Shown here: one piece after another, positions 26,318-34,472 of the stretch | Layout of the letters: every line of letters begins with the position of its first letter | Numbering within the stretch: the stretch's first letter is position 1 | From: a bacterium | GTDB taxonomy: Bacteria > Zhuqueibacterota > QNDG01 > JAFGCO01 | Assembly: GCA_016930535.1 (NCBI GenBank) | Contig: JAFGGN010000019.1 | Location: 1 to 64,000, forward strand | Direction: 5' to 3' | Length of the DNA stretch: 64,000 bases | Program-made: the position numbers and the translations under genes | Notes under the pieces: model-generated | Seen by the model: the letters and a program-made list of their open reading frames with translations, nothing else | Told to the model about the DNA's origin: nothing | Database searches by the model: none

Positions 26318-27618
26318 ACGGAATATATTCCTTCCCTATCGTTTTGTACATGGCCCGTCCCGTGCCTGCGCTGAAGCCGTGAAAAGAGGTCCATCAATCC
26401 CGCGGCCGCGAAAAGCATCAGGAAGGGCAGGAGCGGAATCCTGTAACGCGGTATAACCAGCGTCACGGCATAAATCAGGCCATTGTACAGAATGAAAAGA
26501 TAAAGCGGATACAGATGCACCCATCGCTTGATGTATACAGCCATACCCCAGACGAACAGGAGCAAAACCGGATAATAACTCAGAGCCAGAAATCCGAGAA
26601 TGAGCGGATTGTTCTGCCGTCTTTCTCCCTGCGGCATGTCCTCATAGATCCGGGTAAAAAACCGGACGAACTTTTTAACAACCATCCAGGCAAATACAGG
26701 CGGATTTTCACGAATGGCACCGATGGATTTTTTGAGAAGGGCCTCGTCTCTTTCTATGGGATTTTCCAGACCCCGCGTCTCACGCGCCACCACCTGACGG
26801 CTCCTGCCATACTGAAACTGACCGTCGTAGGAGCGGTAGCTTCCGTGCCACATGCCTCCGCCCGCACCCGAAGCCACAGGCACAAACCGGTCGAACAGCA
26901 CGTAATGCCGGAGCGTCCACGGCACGAGTGTCATGAAACAGGTCAGCATCAGAAAGAGTACGGGTACCTGATGCCGTCTGAGTGCGCGGAACAGCATGGC
27001 GAACAGAAAGAGTCCGGCCGGAAAAAGAAGAATCACATGCCGGGTCAGTATGGCGAGAGCGAACACACAGCCGGATGCCAGCCACAGAACCAGGTGCGAC
27101 GGCGGCTTTTTCATGGCCCTGACGAGCAGCATCATGGCCAGTGTGCTCAGGAAAATATAAAGCGTTTCCGTATAAAGGCTTCCCGCCATGACAATGATCT
27201 CGGGATTGAGAGCCGTGGCCAGCGCAGCCGCCAGTCCGACGGGCCTGTGAAACAGATCCTTCCCGATGATGTAGACCCATATCAGCGTCAGCAGACTGAG
27301 TATCACCTGAATGAATTTCACGATCATGACCGCAGGGCCGAAAAGCCGGATGATACCGGCGATAAAATAGGGGAACAAGGGCGGCGCAAATGCGGTCGGA
27401 AGCCGCCATTCGATAAATCCCCGGCCCGCCAAAATGTTTTCGGCCACGCGTCTGTACCGGGCGGAATCCATGATACCGTTTTCATCCCAGTCGGGAAACA
27501 GCGCGATAAAAAGCAGCCGGCCCGCCAGCCCGACTGCCAGAATCAGAAGCAGCCACCGGTGATGCCCGATCCAGGCTGCGGCTCGTGATAAGTTCCTGTT
27601 TTCCGTTTGTTCAATCAT
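26314..27618 (-). CDS. GT39/ArnT-like GT-C membrane glycosyltransferase
   Basis: This 434-residue protein has about ten transmembrane segments. The first periplasmic loop carries 'LFPDWDENGIMDSARYRRVAENILAGRGF', an Asp-containing catalytic loop of dolichyl-phosphate-mannose-type GT-C enzymes. 'YTETLYIFLSTLAMMLLVRA' follows. It uses polyprenyl-phosphate sugars made by DPM1-like GT2s, of which several lie upstream. Overlap of 4 bp with the O-antigen ligase start indicates translational coupling. Confidence 0.9.
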   Translation of the reverse strand: MIEQTENRNLSRAAAWIGHHRWLLLILAVGLAGRLLFIALFPDWDENGIMDSARYRRVAENILAGRGFIEWRLPTAFAPPLFPYFIAGIIRLFGPAVMIVKFIQVILSLLTLIWVYIIGKDLFHRPVGLAAALATALNPEIIVMAGSLYTETLYIFLSTLAMMLLVRAMKKPPSHLVLWLASGCVFALAILTRHVILLFPAGLFLFAMLFRALRRHQVPVLFLMLTCFMTLVPWTLRHYVLFDRFVPVASGAGGGMWHGSYRSYDGQFQYGRSRQVVARETRGLENPIERDEALLKKSIGAIRENPPVFAWMVVKKFVRFFTRIYEDMPQGERRQNNPLILGFLALSYYPVLLLFVWGMAVYIKRWVHLYPLYLFILYNGLIYAVTLVIPRYRIPLLPFLMLFAAAGLMDLFSRLQRRHGTGHVQNDREGIYSV

Positions 27619-27619
27619 G

Positions 27620-28633
27620 TTACATGGTCTTCTTTCCTGATAAAATCTGCCCCATCATGCCCAATGCATAACACCAGTGGGTGATAATAAAGCCGGCCGT
27701 AATCCATCCGAAAAGCCGCGGCCGCTGCCTGAAGAGCGCAAGCAGAACGCTGTAAACAAAAATCACCGGGAAATAGGCCAGCGGCAGCAAAAACACGGGA
27801 GACCACCGGACCAGCGGAATCATGGCAAAAGCAGCCAGAAAAAAAAGGGGAAGCATGTACCTGAAAGTCAGAAGCTCCCGGTGTTTGCGCGACATAACCA
27901 CCCGCCCCCTGCCGTAATTGAACATGTTGCGTGCCCATTTCACCGGTGTCGGCCGCAGTTTGTGAAATACCGTGGACTCCGGTATGTAAAGGAGTCTGTA
28001 TCCTGCTTTCCTTAATCTGAAATGCATCTCCGCATCTTCCCCGATATTCTTCATGTCTTCATCATAACCGCCCACAGAAAGTACCCGTTCCCGGTCATAC
28101 AGAACATTCAGGCAGGCCAGGCTGTCCACGGTTCTCGGAGTGTCGTAGACTTTACCCTGCACGGATCCGAGACTGCCGGCGAATGTATTGAGCATGATAC
28201 CCAGGGCCTGAAGAAAACGGGACATGCTTCCGGGAGGCGGCACATTGGCGCCTCCCACGGCGGCCAGCGTTTCATCCGATTGGCACCCTTTCCGGAAGGC
28301 AGCCGTTAAAATACTCAGCCAGTCGGCAGGGACCTCGCAATCCGCATCCGTAAACGCCACGAACGGATGCCGTGCTTCACTGAGGGCCGTATTCCGGTTG
28401 CTGGCCACGGTACGGCCGGGATTTTCCACCAGACGGATACGGGCATCCCGTTCGATGAGCCGCCGTACGATATCCTGCGTTCCGTCCGTCGAACATCCGT
28501 CGACCACGAGTATCTCCATGGCCTCAGCCGGATAATGGATTGCACAGACGGACCGGATACAATCCTCGATATGTTTTTTTTCATTGTATGTGACCACGGC
28601 CACTGTCACATCGATTGTGCCTTGCAGGGTCAT
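27620..28633 (-). CDS. GT2-family glycosyltransferase with C-terminal membrane segments
   Basis: The start used (28633) overlaps the preceding stop as ATGA; an upstream in-frame ATG would lengthen it by 8 residues. The 337-residue protein has the GT-A core: 'VTVAVVTYNEKKHIEDCI', 'ILVVDGCSTDGTQD', 'VAFTDADCEVPADWL' and the acceptor-site 'MKNIGEDAEMHFRLRKAGYR'. About three C-terminal hydrophobic segments anchor it. It inverts the configuration of a nucleotide-sugar donor. The product is unknown. Confidence 0.93.
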   Translation of the reverse strand: MTLQGTIDVTVAVVTYNEKKHIEDCIRSVCAIHYPAEAMEILVVDGCSTDGTQDIVRRLIERDARIRLVENPGRTVASNRNTALSEARHPFVAFTDADCEVPADWLSILTAAFRKGCQSDETLAAVGGANVPPPGSMSRFLQALGIMLNTFAGSLGSVQGKVYDTPRTVDSLACLNVLYDRERVLSVGGYDEDMKNIGEDAEMHFRLRKAGYRLLYIPESTVFHKLRPTPVKWARNMFNYGRGRVVMSRKHRELLTFRYMLPLFFLAAFAMIPLVRWSPVFLLPLAYFPVIFVYSVLLALFRQRPRLFGWITAGFIITHWCYALGMMGQILSGKKTM

Positions 28634-29631
28634 CGGACCTCCGGCCTGTTCAGGCACAGGCTGGACAGCCAGCCGCTGATGAATATCAAACCCAGAAAAA
28701 GAATCTTTGAAAGAAGTGCGGCACCGACCACGGGTTCATAGGCGTATCCGAACAGAGCCATAATGCTCTGATAACCTACCGCCGAAATGCCGATGCCCGC
28801 CGGAATCATGCTGACGATGGAAATGGGAATCGCGATACCCTGGGCGGCCAGCGATGCCCAAAAATCGACGGGCAGGAGGGAAATGACGACGAGCCATACG
28901 GCTATAAACTGGAACAGCCATGCGAGCCCGGTCAGTAAAAACAGCGGAAACATAGTCCGGGTCACTCCGTCATTTTTTCTGAATGTGTAGAAATGGTTGA
29001 GCTCCTCCCGCATGGCCGTGAACATCCGCTGCAGGCGGCCGTGCCTGAACCATTTGATAAACATATCCGTCATGCCGTATCCCCATCGTTCCACAAAAAG
29101 CACGGCAAACATCAGGGCGAGCACGAACACGGTCATCACAAAAGCGATCAGAATGCTTTGATACAGCAGGGCCGGCATGGGCACATTCAGTGCCAGATAC
29201 ACAAAGCTGAACCCCAGGCTGATGAGAATAAAACCCAGCTCGAAGATGCGGTCGATCAGAAACACGGAAAATCCATGGCCGAGTTCGATGCCGAGGTACC
29301 GTTTGAACAGCACAGGTCCCACGGCCTCGCCGCTTTTCACAGGCGTGATCGTCCCCATCACGTTGTTGACAAGATACATGGGGAAAAAGCGTCCGAAACG
29401 GATTTTCTGCACCGTACTGAGCAGCAGGTACCATTTCTGCCCGCGGAAAAGCATGGACAGGAAATAAAGAAAAACGGCCAGAATCCAGCAGCCCTTGTCC
29501 GCATCATGGAACATGCGCGCAAGAGCCCCCAGGCCGACACGGCGCATCAGTGCCCCGAATATAAGCACGCCTGCCGCAAGCAGGGACCATCGCAGAAACC
29601 GTTCCGTTTTTCTGTGTTTTCTCAGTACCAT
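28630..29631 (-). CDS. LPG-synthase-type transmembrane (flippase-like) protein
   Basis: This 333-residue protein with about eight transmembrane helices matches the lysylphosphatidylglycerol synthetase N-terminal/UPF0104 domain: 'WILAVFLYFLSMLFRGQKWYLL', 'NNVMGTITPVKSGEAVGPVL', 'LIDRIFELGFILISLGFSF', 'MIPAGIGISAVGYQSIMALFG'. The C-terminal aminoacyl-transfer domain of true MprF is absent. Such stand-alone domains are thought to move lipids. It overlaps the GT2 start by 4 bp. Confidence 0.9.
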   Translation of the reverse strand: MVLRKHRKTERFLRWSLLAAGVLIFGALMRRVGLGALARMFHDADKGCWILAVFLYFLSMLFRGQKWYLLLSTVQKIRFGRFFPMYLVNNVMGTITPVKSGEAVGPVLFKRYLGIELGHGFSVFLIDRIFELGFILISLGFSFVYLALNVPMPALLYQSILIAFVMTVFVLALMFAVLFVERWGYGMTDMFIKWFRHGRLQRMFTAMREELNHFYTFRKNDGVTRTMFPLFLLTGLAWLFQFIAVWLVVISLLPVDFWASLAAQGIAIPISIVSMIPAGIGISAVGYQSIMALFGYAYEPVVGAALLSKILFLGLIFISGWLSSLCLNRPEVR

Positions 29632-29649
29632 CGTATCAAATACCCGGTG

Positions 29650-30822
29650 TTACAGGACTTGCTGTTCAAGATGCCGGAAATGCGTCACGAGACGTTTTCT
29701 GAATACATCCGGACAGTCCCGGATCTGCCGCTTCAGGGCGGGCATGTCCTGTATAAAAGCATCCAGTTTTTGAGTCAGTGTATCCATGTCCCGGTTTTCC
29801 AGCATCACATGATGCGGATTACCGATCGCGTTCATAAAATGCGTCACCTTGCGGTCATAGATCATGGAGAAAAAGGGGACCTGCATGATGGTGCATAAAA
29901 TCATGCTGTGCAGCCGCATGCCGAAAAGCCAGGAGGCCCTGCCGAAAAGTCCCATCAGTATTTCTACCGGATAATCCCTTTCGAGCCATTGAAACCTGTC
30001 CCTGTACCTCATTTCCTTTTGAATGCGCCCGGCTGTCTCCCGGTCGAACGGAACCACGGTGGGGAAAAAAACAACTGGCAGGTCCGATTTTTCAATAATC
30101 GTATCGCTAATGGCGGCCAGGCTCCGTATGTTTCCGCTCTGATCCAGTTTTTTCCTCTTCCAGAAATCCTCTGACTTGAACCACCCGCAAACGGTCATCG
30201 CGACAAATTTCTCCGGCAGATTTTCCTGTTTTATCGCCTTCTCTACGGAAGCGGCATGCACATCCTCAGGCGTGAGCATAAATGCCGGATCGGCCGTTAC
30301 CTGAATGTCCCGTTTCACACCCGCAGATTCGAGACAGCGCTTTCCCTCGATATCCCTCACCGAAACAGCAGCCGCGTGCGGCAGGAAGCGCCTGCAGAGC
30401 CATCGGCCCAGGGATGTCCGAACGGGCCCGGCACCGATATCCATATAAATGACACGCGTTCTCCAGCACATGGCCCAGGTCTGCATCAAGAAAAAATACG
30501 GCAGATTGTACGGCCTGAGATCATGCAGCAGCGCACCGCCTCCGATGATCAGGAGATCGGCCCGGCGGATGGCGGACAGGATGGCGCCGTATTCGAAACG
30601 CCTGAGCACGTCCCATGTCAGGCCCCGGTTCAGCTGCTGCCGGATGAGCCGGACATGGGCGATATTGCTGATTCCGGGCGTTTCGGCTGACAGAACCGAC
30701 AGTTCCCATTTGTCCGGATCGAAGCGTTTCAAAAGGCCGGCCAGAATGGCATCATCGCCCACATTACCGCAGCCGTAGGCGCCGACGATCACGGCTTTCT
30801 TTTTCAGGCGTACAGGATCCAT
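29650..30822 (-). CDS. Polysaccharide pyruvyl transferase family protein (CsaB/WcaK-like)
   Basis: This 390-residue GT-B-like protein has the N-terminal 'KAVIVGAYGCGNVGDDAILAGLL' motif diagnostic of the family. 'LLIIGGGALLHDLRPYNL' and the C-terminal 'GRASWLFGMRLHSMILCTIMQVP' (the family's 'RLHS' phosphoenolpyruvate site) follow. The enzyme adds ketal-linked pyruvate to sugars, giving an acidic polymer. It is located between the radical SAM gene (6 bp apart) and the membrane flippase-like gene. Confidence 0.93.
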   Translation of the reverse strand: MDPVRLKKKAVIVGAYGCGNVGDDAILAGLLKRFDPDKWELSVLSAETPGISNIAHVRLIRQQLNRGLTWDVLRRFEYGAILSAIRRADLLIIGGGALLHDLRPYNLPYFFLMQTWAMCWRTRVIYMDIGAGPVRTSLGRWLCRRFLPHAAAVSVRDIEGKRCLESAGVKRDIQVTADPAFMLTPEDVHAASVEKAIKQENLPEKFVAMTVCGWFKSEDFWKRKKLDQSGNIRSLAAISDTIIEKSDLPVVFFPTVVPFDRETAGRIQKEMRYRDRFQWLERDYPVEILMGLFGRASWLFGMRLHSMILCTIMQVPFFSMIYDRKVTHFMNAIGNPHHVMLENRDMDTLTQKLDAFIQDMPALKRQIRDCPDVFRKRLVTHFRHLEQQVL

Positions 30823-30828
30823 ATGGTA

Positions 30829-32289
30829 TCATTTCTTTCCGAACAGCCGTGCCGTCCGAAACGCCAGATATCCGATTCCGGATTTCATGATCCGGCTGAT
30901 TTCCCTCAGACTCGGATTTCTGACCAGTGTCTTCAGTATGTATACCGGAGAAAAGTGATACCGGACCATGAGCCGGTCCCTGATTTTCTCGAGTTCTGTA
31001 TGCGGGAATTCAGCATAATCGACGAGACAGGCAAGATGCCCCTGTGCATTCATCCACTGCGAGAAATCCCGTGTGCGAAGCATGCCCTCCGTTTCGCAGC
31101 TCCGGTAAAATTCGGTGCCCGGAAAAGGGACGGCCTGCTGAAAAAAGACCATATCCGCATCGGTTTCCCTGGCAAAATGGAAGGTTTCTTCGATGGTTTC
31201 GCGCGTCTCGCCGGTCAGGCCCACGATAAAACAGCCGAAAACTCTCAAACCGAGCTTCTTGGCTGCCTTCGCGAATTCGCGGCTCTGCTTCAGTGTAATT
31301 CCCTTTTCGATGTTCTTCAGAATGCCTTCATTTCCTGATTCGTAACCGACCACCAGAAGGCGGCATCCCGCAGCCTTCATTTTGGCCAGCGTTTCATAGG
31401 GCACATCCGCCCTGGCATTGCAGGACCAGACCAGCTTCAGCTGTTTTTCCAGAATCAGGTCGCAGATCCGCTCGACACGTTTTTTATCCACGGTGAACGT
31501 ATCGTCCTCGATGAAAATCTCGCGTATTTCAGGCATTTCACGGCCGATGAATTCCAGCTCGGCCACCACGTTCTCGGGGCTGCGCACCCGGTACGTTCGG
31601 CCTCCCATGGTCTGCGGATACTGGCAGAAGCTGCAGCGGAACGGACACCCGCGGCTGCTCAGGATCTGGATCATGGGATGCTGGGCGAGGCCGTAAAAAT
31701 AATCACGGACATCCAGATATTTCCGGTACACTTCCGAAACAAAGGGCAGGGTGTCCAGATCCTCGATCACGGGCCTGCGGCCCGCAAACCGCACGGTGCC
31801 GTCCGCTTTCAAAAAGGCCACACCATGAACAGGTTCGGGATTATCGAGCGCATCTGCCAGTTCCGGGACCGTTCTGTCGTATTCACCCACGAGTGCAAAA
31901 TCGAGTTCCGGACAGGATTTCAGCGTTTCCTCGTACAGCACGGTGATATGCGTGCCCCCTAGTGCGACTTTGCCGCGGAATCCCGCAGCTTTCAGCTGGC
32001 GAATGAAATCCAGATCATAATGCAGCGTGGGTGTGGTGGTTTCTCCGATTACCAGGTCGGGTGCCGACGAGAGAATATGATCCACAGCCGTCTGTCTGTC
32101 CCATTTTCTGGGAATCGCATCGATCAGGTCCGTATTCAGTCCTTCGGCCTCTGCGACACCGGCGGCATAGGCCAGCCAGTAAGGATAATACAGGGTTCGG
32201 CTCTTTGTTTTTTCGGGCCAGCGGCTGGCGCGGCTGATTTCAAAATCATAGGGCAGATTCAAAAACAGCAGATTGATTTCTTTACGCAA
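30829..32289 (-). CDS. B12-binding-domain radical SAM protein
   Basis: No ATG is available at the start. The TTG at 32289 has GGAG six bases upstream; an earlier TTG (32301) would add four residues. The ~486-residue protein has an N-terminal cobalamin-binding Rossmann domain ('NLLFLNLPYDFE', 'PDLVIGETTTPTLHYDLDF', 'VALGGTHIT'). The radical SAM core has CPFRCSFC (CxxxCxxC). 'NIEKGITLKQ' and 'GCFIVGLTGETRET' are typical of B12-dependent radical SAM enzymes. It probably methylates or rearranges an unactivated carbon of a lipid or sugar. It is unusual to find this inside a glycan operon. Confidence 0.92.
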   Translation of the reverse strand: MRKEINLLFLNLPYDFEISRASRWPEKTKSRTLYYPYWLAYAAGVAEAEGLNTDLIDAIPRKWDRQTAVDHILSSAPDLVIGETTTPTLHYDLDFIRQLKAAGFRGKVALGGTHITVLYEETLKSCPELDFALVGEYDRTVPELADALDNPEPVHGVAFLKADGTVRFAGRRPVIEDLDTLPFVSEVYRKYLDVRDYFYGLAQHPMIQILSSRGCPFRCSFCQYPQTMGGRTYRVRSPENVVAELEFIGREMPEIREIFIEDDTFTVDKKRVERICDLILEKQLKLVWSCNARADVPYETLAKMKAAGCRLLVVGYESGNEGILKNIEKGITLKQSREFAKAAKKLGLRVFGCFIVGLTGETRETIEETFHFARETDADMVFFQQAVPFPGTEFYRSCETEGMLRTRDFSQWMNAQGHLACLVDYAEFPHTELEKIRDRLMVRYHFSPVYILKTLVRNPSLREISRIMKSGIGYLAFRTARLFGKK

Positions 32290-32328
32290 TAATGTCTCCA
32301 ACCATGCTATTAAACGGATGGGCGTCCG

Positions 32329-33381
32329 TCATTTATGATTTTTATCCTTTTCGCCGGCCTTTCCGGCAGGTCTGATGACATTTCTCAACTTCCTGTAATC
32401 CTGACAGGTCAGGCAGGGAATATCCCGCATATCGTCTTCCAGTTCGAGGTCCGGTCCCTTGCTGTACAGCGCCCTGGAAAACCTGTAATACTTGTTGTTC
32501 CAGATTTCCGCCGGATCCTGTGTGAGAATGTTCCCGTACGGCATGCGGTCGAATCCGCGGCCGCAGCAGGGATACACATTGCCGTCCGGACGAACGGTCA
32601 TGCTGAAATAGAGCCAGAAACAGGCATTCGGACTCGGCGTTGTGTTGTTGAGGCTGGTGGTTTCAGGCGAATTGAATCCGTAATTTTCCTGACGGTACGT
32701 AATTTTATCCACGCGGCACGCTTTCAGAAAACGGTCGATCAACGGGATCTCGTCCATGATGTGATCGAAATTGATGACCTGTACATCCACGATCGGCCAT
32801 CTGGCGCGGATTTTCCGTTTATGTTCCATGACCATTTGAATGCCGTTTTTTACGGCCTCCACATCGCCGCCGCGCCGGTATATTTCATATTTTTCCTGTG
32901 AAAAACCATCCAGACAGGGTTCGAGAATGGTCAGCCTGCTCTTAAAAAGGTCGTCCAGATGCTCCCGTTTGAACAGATTGAAATTGGTGCTGATCAGCGT
33001 GCTGATTTTCCGGTCGCTGGCATAGGCGATCATTTTGTAGATATCCCTGTTCAAAAGGGGTTCGCCCATTTCGTAAAGTGAAATGCGCAATGCATAATCA
33101 CGGATCTTGTCGACCACGTGTTCGAAGTCCCCGAGATCCATCATCCGTTTTTCACGTGTTTTCGTCTTGTACACATCGCATGCCGGGCATCGCAGATTGC
33201 ATCTGGAGCTGGGATCCACCCGGATCATGAAAGGGCGGCAACGGCAGACGATTTTTCTGGCCTTCATCTCGAACACGGCCACGATGACGTTCAGTATCCT
33301 GCGGGGCGTCAGAAAGGGCACCAGGGTGCCGAAATGACGTTTAACAAAACCGATCAGGCTGTTGTATGACGATAAAAACAT
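32329..33381 (-). CDS. Radical SAM/SPASM-domain protein
   Basis: This 350-residue protein has the CNLRCPAC motif ('RVDPSSRCNLRCPACDVYK'), followed by 'YEMGEPLLNRDIYKMI'. A SPASM auxiliary-cluster region follows: 'YPCCGRGFDRMPYGNI' and 'IPCLTCQDY' supply extra Cys ligands. It is related to enzymes that oxidise or epimerise peptides, alcohols and glycosides. Together with the adjacent B12 radical SAM gene it forms a two-gene redox module within the glycan locus. The start follows the DUF2304 gene by 12 bp. Confidence 0.9.
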   Translation of the reverse strand: MFLSSYNSLIGFVKRHFGTLVPFLTPRRILNVIVAVFEMKARKIVCRCRPFMIRVDPSSRCNLRCPACDVYKTKTREKRMMDLGDFEHVVDKIRDYALRISLYEMGEPLLNRDIYKMIAYASDRKISTLISTNFNLFKREHLDDLFKSRLTILEPCLDGFSQEKYEIYRRGGDVEAVKNGIQMVMEHKRKIRARWPIVDVQVINFDHIMDEIPLIDRFLKACRVDKITYRQENYGFNSPETTSLNNTTPSPNACFWLYFSMTVRPDGNVYPCCGRGFDRMPYGNILTQDPAEIWNNKYYRFSRALYSKGPDLELEDDMRDIPCLTCQDYRKLRNVIRPAGKAGEKDKNHK

Positions 33382-33393
33382 AAATCTGGTCCT

Positions 33394-33750
33394 TCATGAT
33401 TTCTTGACGCTTTTAAGCGCATCCACTTCCCGCCTGAGCAGGGCCACCTCCTGAGCCAGGGTGTGGTTTTGCTTGGTCAGGCGCGAAATAACGACCGAAA
33501 AGTGCAGCGCGATCATCATGCCGCACAGGATGGCCAGGAGGAAGAGCGCCGAGGGCGGATAATAGATGCCGACAAGGGCCGACAGTTTATGCAGCAGATC
33601 GCGCCAAGCGGACATCAGGAGCAGAATCAGTGCCGACAGGATCCACAGCAGGGCATATTGTTCGAGCAGCCTGTTCTTCCGGATGAGCTGAAATATGATG
33701 CCCAGAAGACACAGGCCAAGAAGCACCGAAACGATCTGTACACGTTCCAT
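33394..33750 (-). CDS. DUF2304 small membrane protein
   Basis: This 118-residue protein has three transmembrane helices ('IVSVLLGLCLLGIIFQLI', 'ALLWILSALILLLMSAW', 'ALFLLAILCGMMIALHFSVV') and a C-terminal coiled coil ('LAQEVALLRREVDALK'). This is the DUF2304 family, which commonly sits directly beside a DPM1-like GT2, as here (8 bp after it). It probably anchors or modulates the polyprenyl-phosphate glycosyltransferase. Confidence 0.9.
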   Translation of the reverse strand: MERVQIVSVLLGLCLLGIIFQLIRKNRLLEQYALLWILSALILLLMSAWRDLLHKLSALVGIYYPPSALFLLAILCGMMIALHFSVVISRLTKQNHTLAQEVALLRREVDALKSVKKS

Positions 33751-33758
33751 ACGACCCC

Positions 33759-34472
33759 CTACCGATGATTCGGCTCTTTAAATACATCCACAAAAATGGC
33801 AAGCAGCACCTTGACCATATAGTACACGGAACGGACAGCCCCGATGCTGGATTGTCCATGCTCGCGCTCGCGCATGTGCACGGCCGTTTCTTCGATGGAA
33901 AATCCGTTTTTACCCAGAATGATCACGGACTCGGGTTCCGGATAATCCTGGGGATAGTTCTCCGACAGAAACCGGATCGCCTTCCTGTTATAGGCGCGAA
34001 AGCCCGAGGTGTTGTCCGTGATGCGTTTACGCAGCAGCAGCGAATTGACGGTCACGAATACGAAGATGCCCAGTTTTCTGGCAAAGGAGGCTTTGTACCC
34101 TTTCCGTTCCATAAAACGGGACCCGATCACCACATCGGCCTGCCTGCCGTGCATCACGTCCAGAAGCACTGAAATTTCGGAGGCCACGTGCTGCCCGTCG
34201 CCGTCCACCTGTACGGCCACATCGTAATCATGCACGACCGCGTACCGGAAACCGGTCTGAACCGCGCCACCGATACCCAGATTGAATGGAAGTGAAACCA
34301 CGGCGCATCCCGAAGCCAGTGCATGCTCCCGGGTCCGGTCCGAGGATCCGTCGTCCACAACCAGTACATCCACGGGCGGCCGGACAGCCTGGATCTCGGC
34401 GATCACGCGCGAAATGGCACGTTCCTCGTTGAACGCGGGCACGATCGCCAGAATGCGGGAACCGGGGCTCAT
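33759..34472 (-). CDS. DPM1-like GT2 polyprenyl-phosphate glycosyltransferase
   Basis: This 237-residue soluble GT-A enzyme has 'ILAIVPAFNEERAISRVI', 'VLVVDDGSSDRTREHA', 'LPFNLGIGGAVQTGFRYA', 'AVQVDGDGQH' and the 'NTSGFRAYNRKAIRFL' acceptor loop. No membrane helices are seen, and the DUF2304 partner immediately downstream probably tethers it. It makes a polyprenyl-phosphate sugar that GT-C enzymes such as the neighbouring GT39 protein can use. Its start overlaps the GT39 stop by 4 bp. Confidence 0.94.
   Translation of the reverse strand: MSPGSRILAIVPAFNEERAISRVIAEIQAVRPPVDVLVVDDGSSDRTREHALASGCAVVSLPFNLGIGGAVQTGFRYAVVHDYDVAVQVDGDGQHVASEISVLLDVMHGRQADVVIGSRFMERKGYKASFARKLGIFVFVTVNSLLLRKRITDNTSGFRAYNRKAIRFLSENYPQDYPEPESVIILGKNGFSIEETAVHMREREHGQSSIGAVRSVYYMVKVLLAIFVDVFKEPNHR

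Noticed and set aside
26515..27588. Long plus-strand frame opposite the GT-C gene at 26.3-27.6 kb
   Set aside because: Extremely polar Q/H/R-rich composition typical of the antisense of membrane-protein genes.
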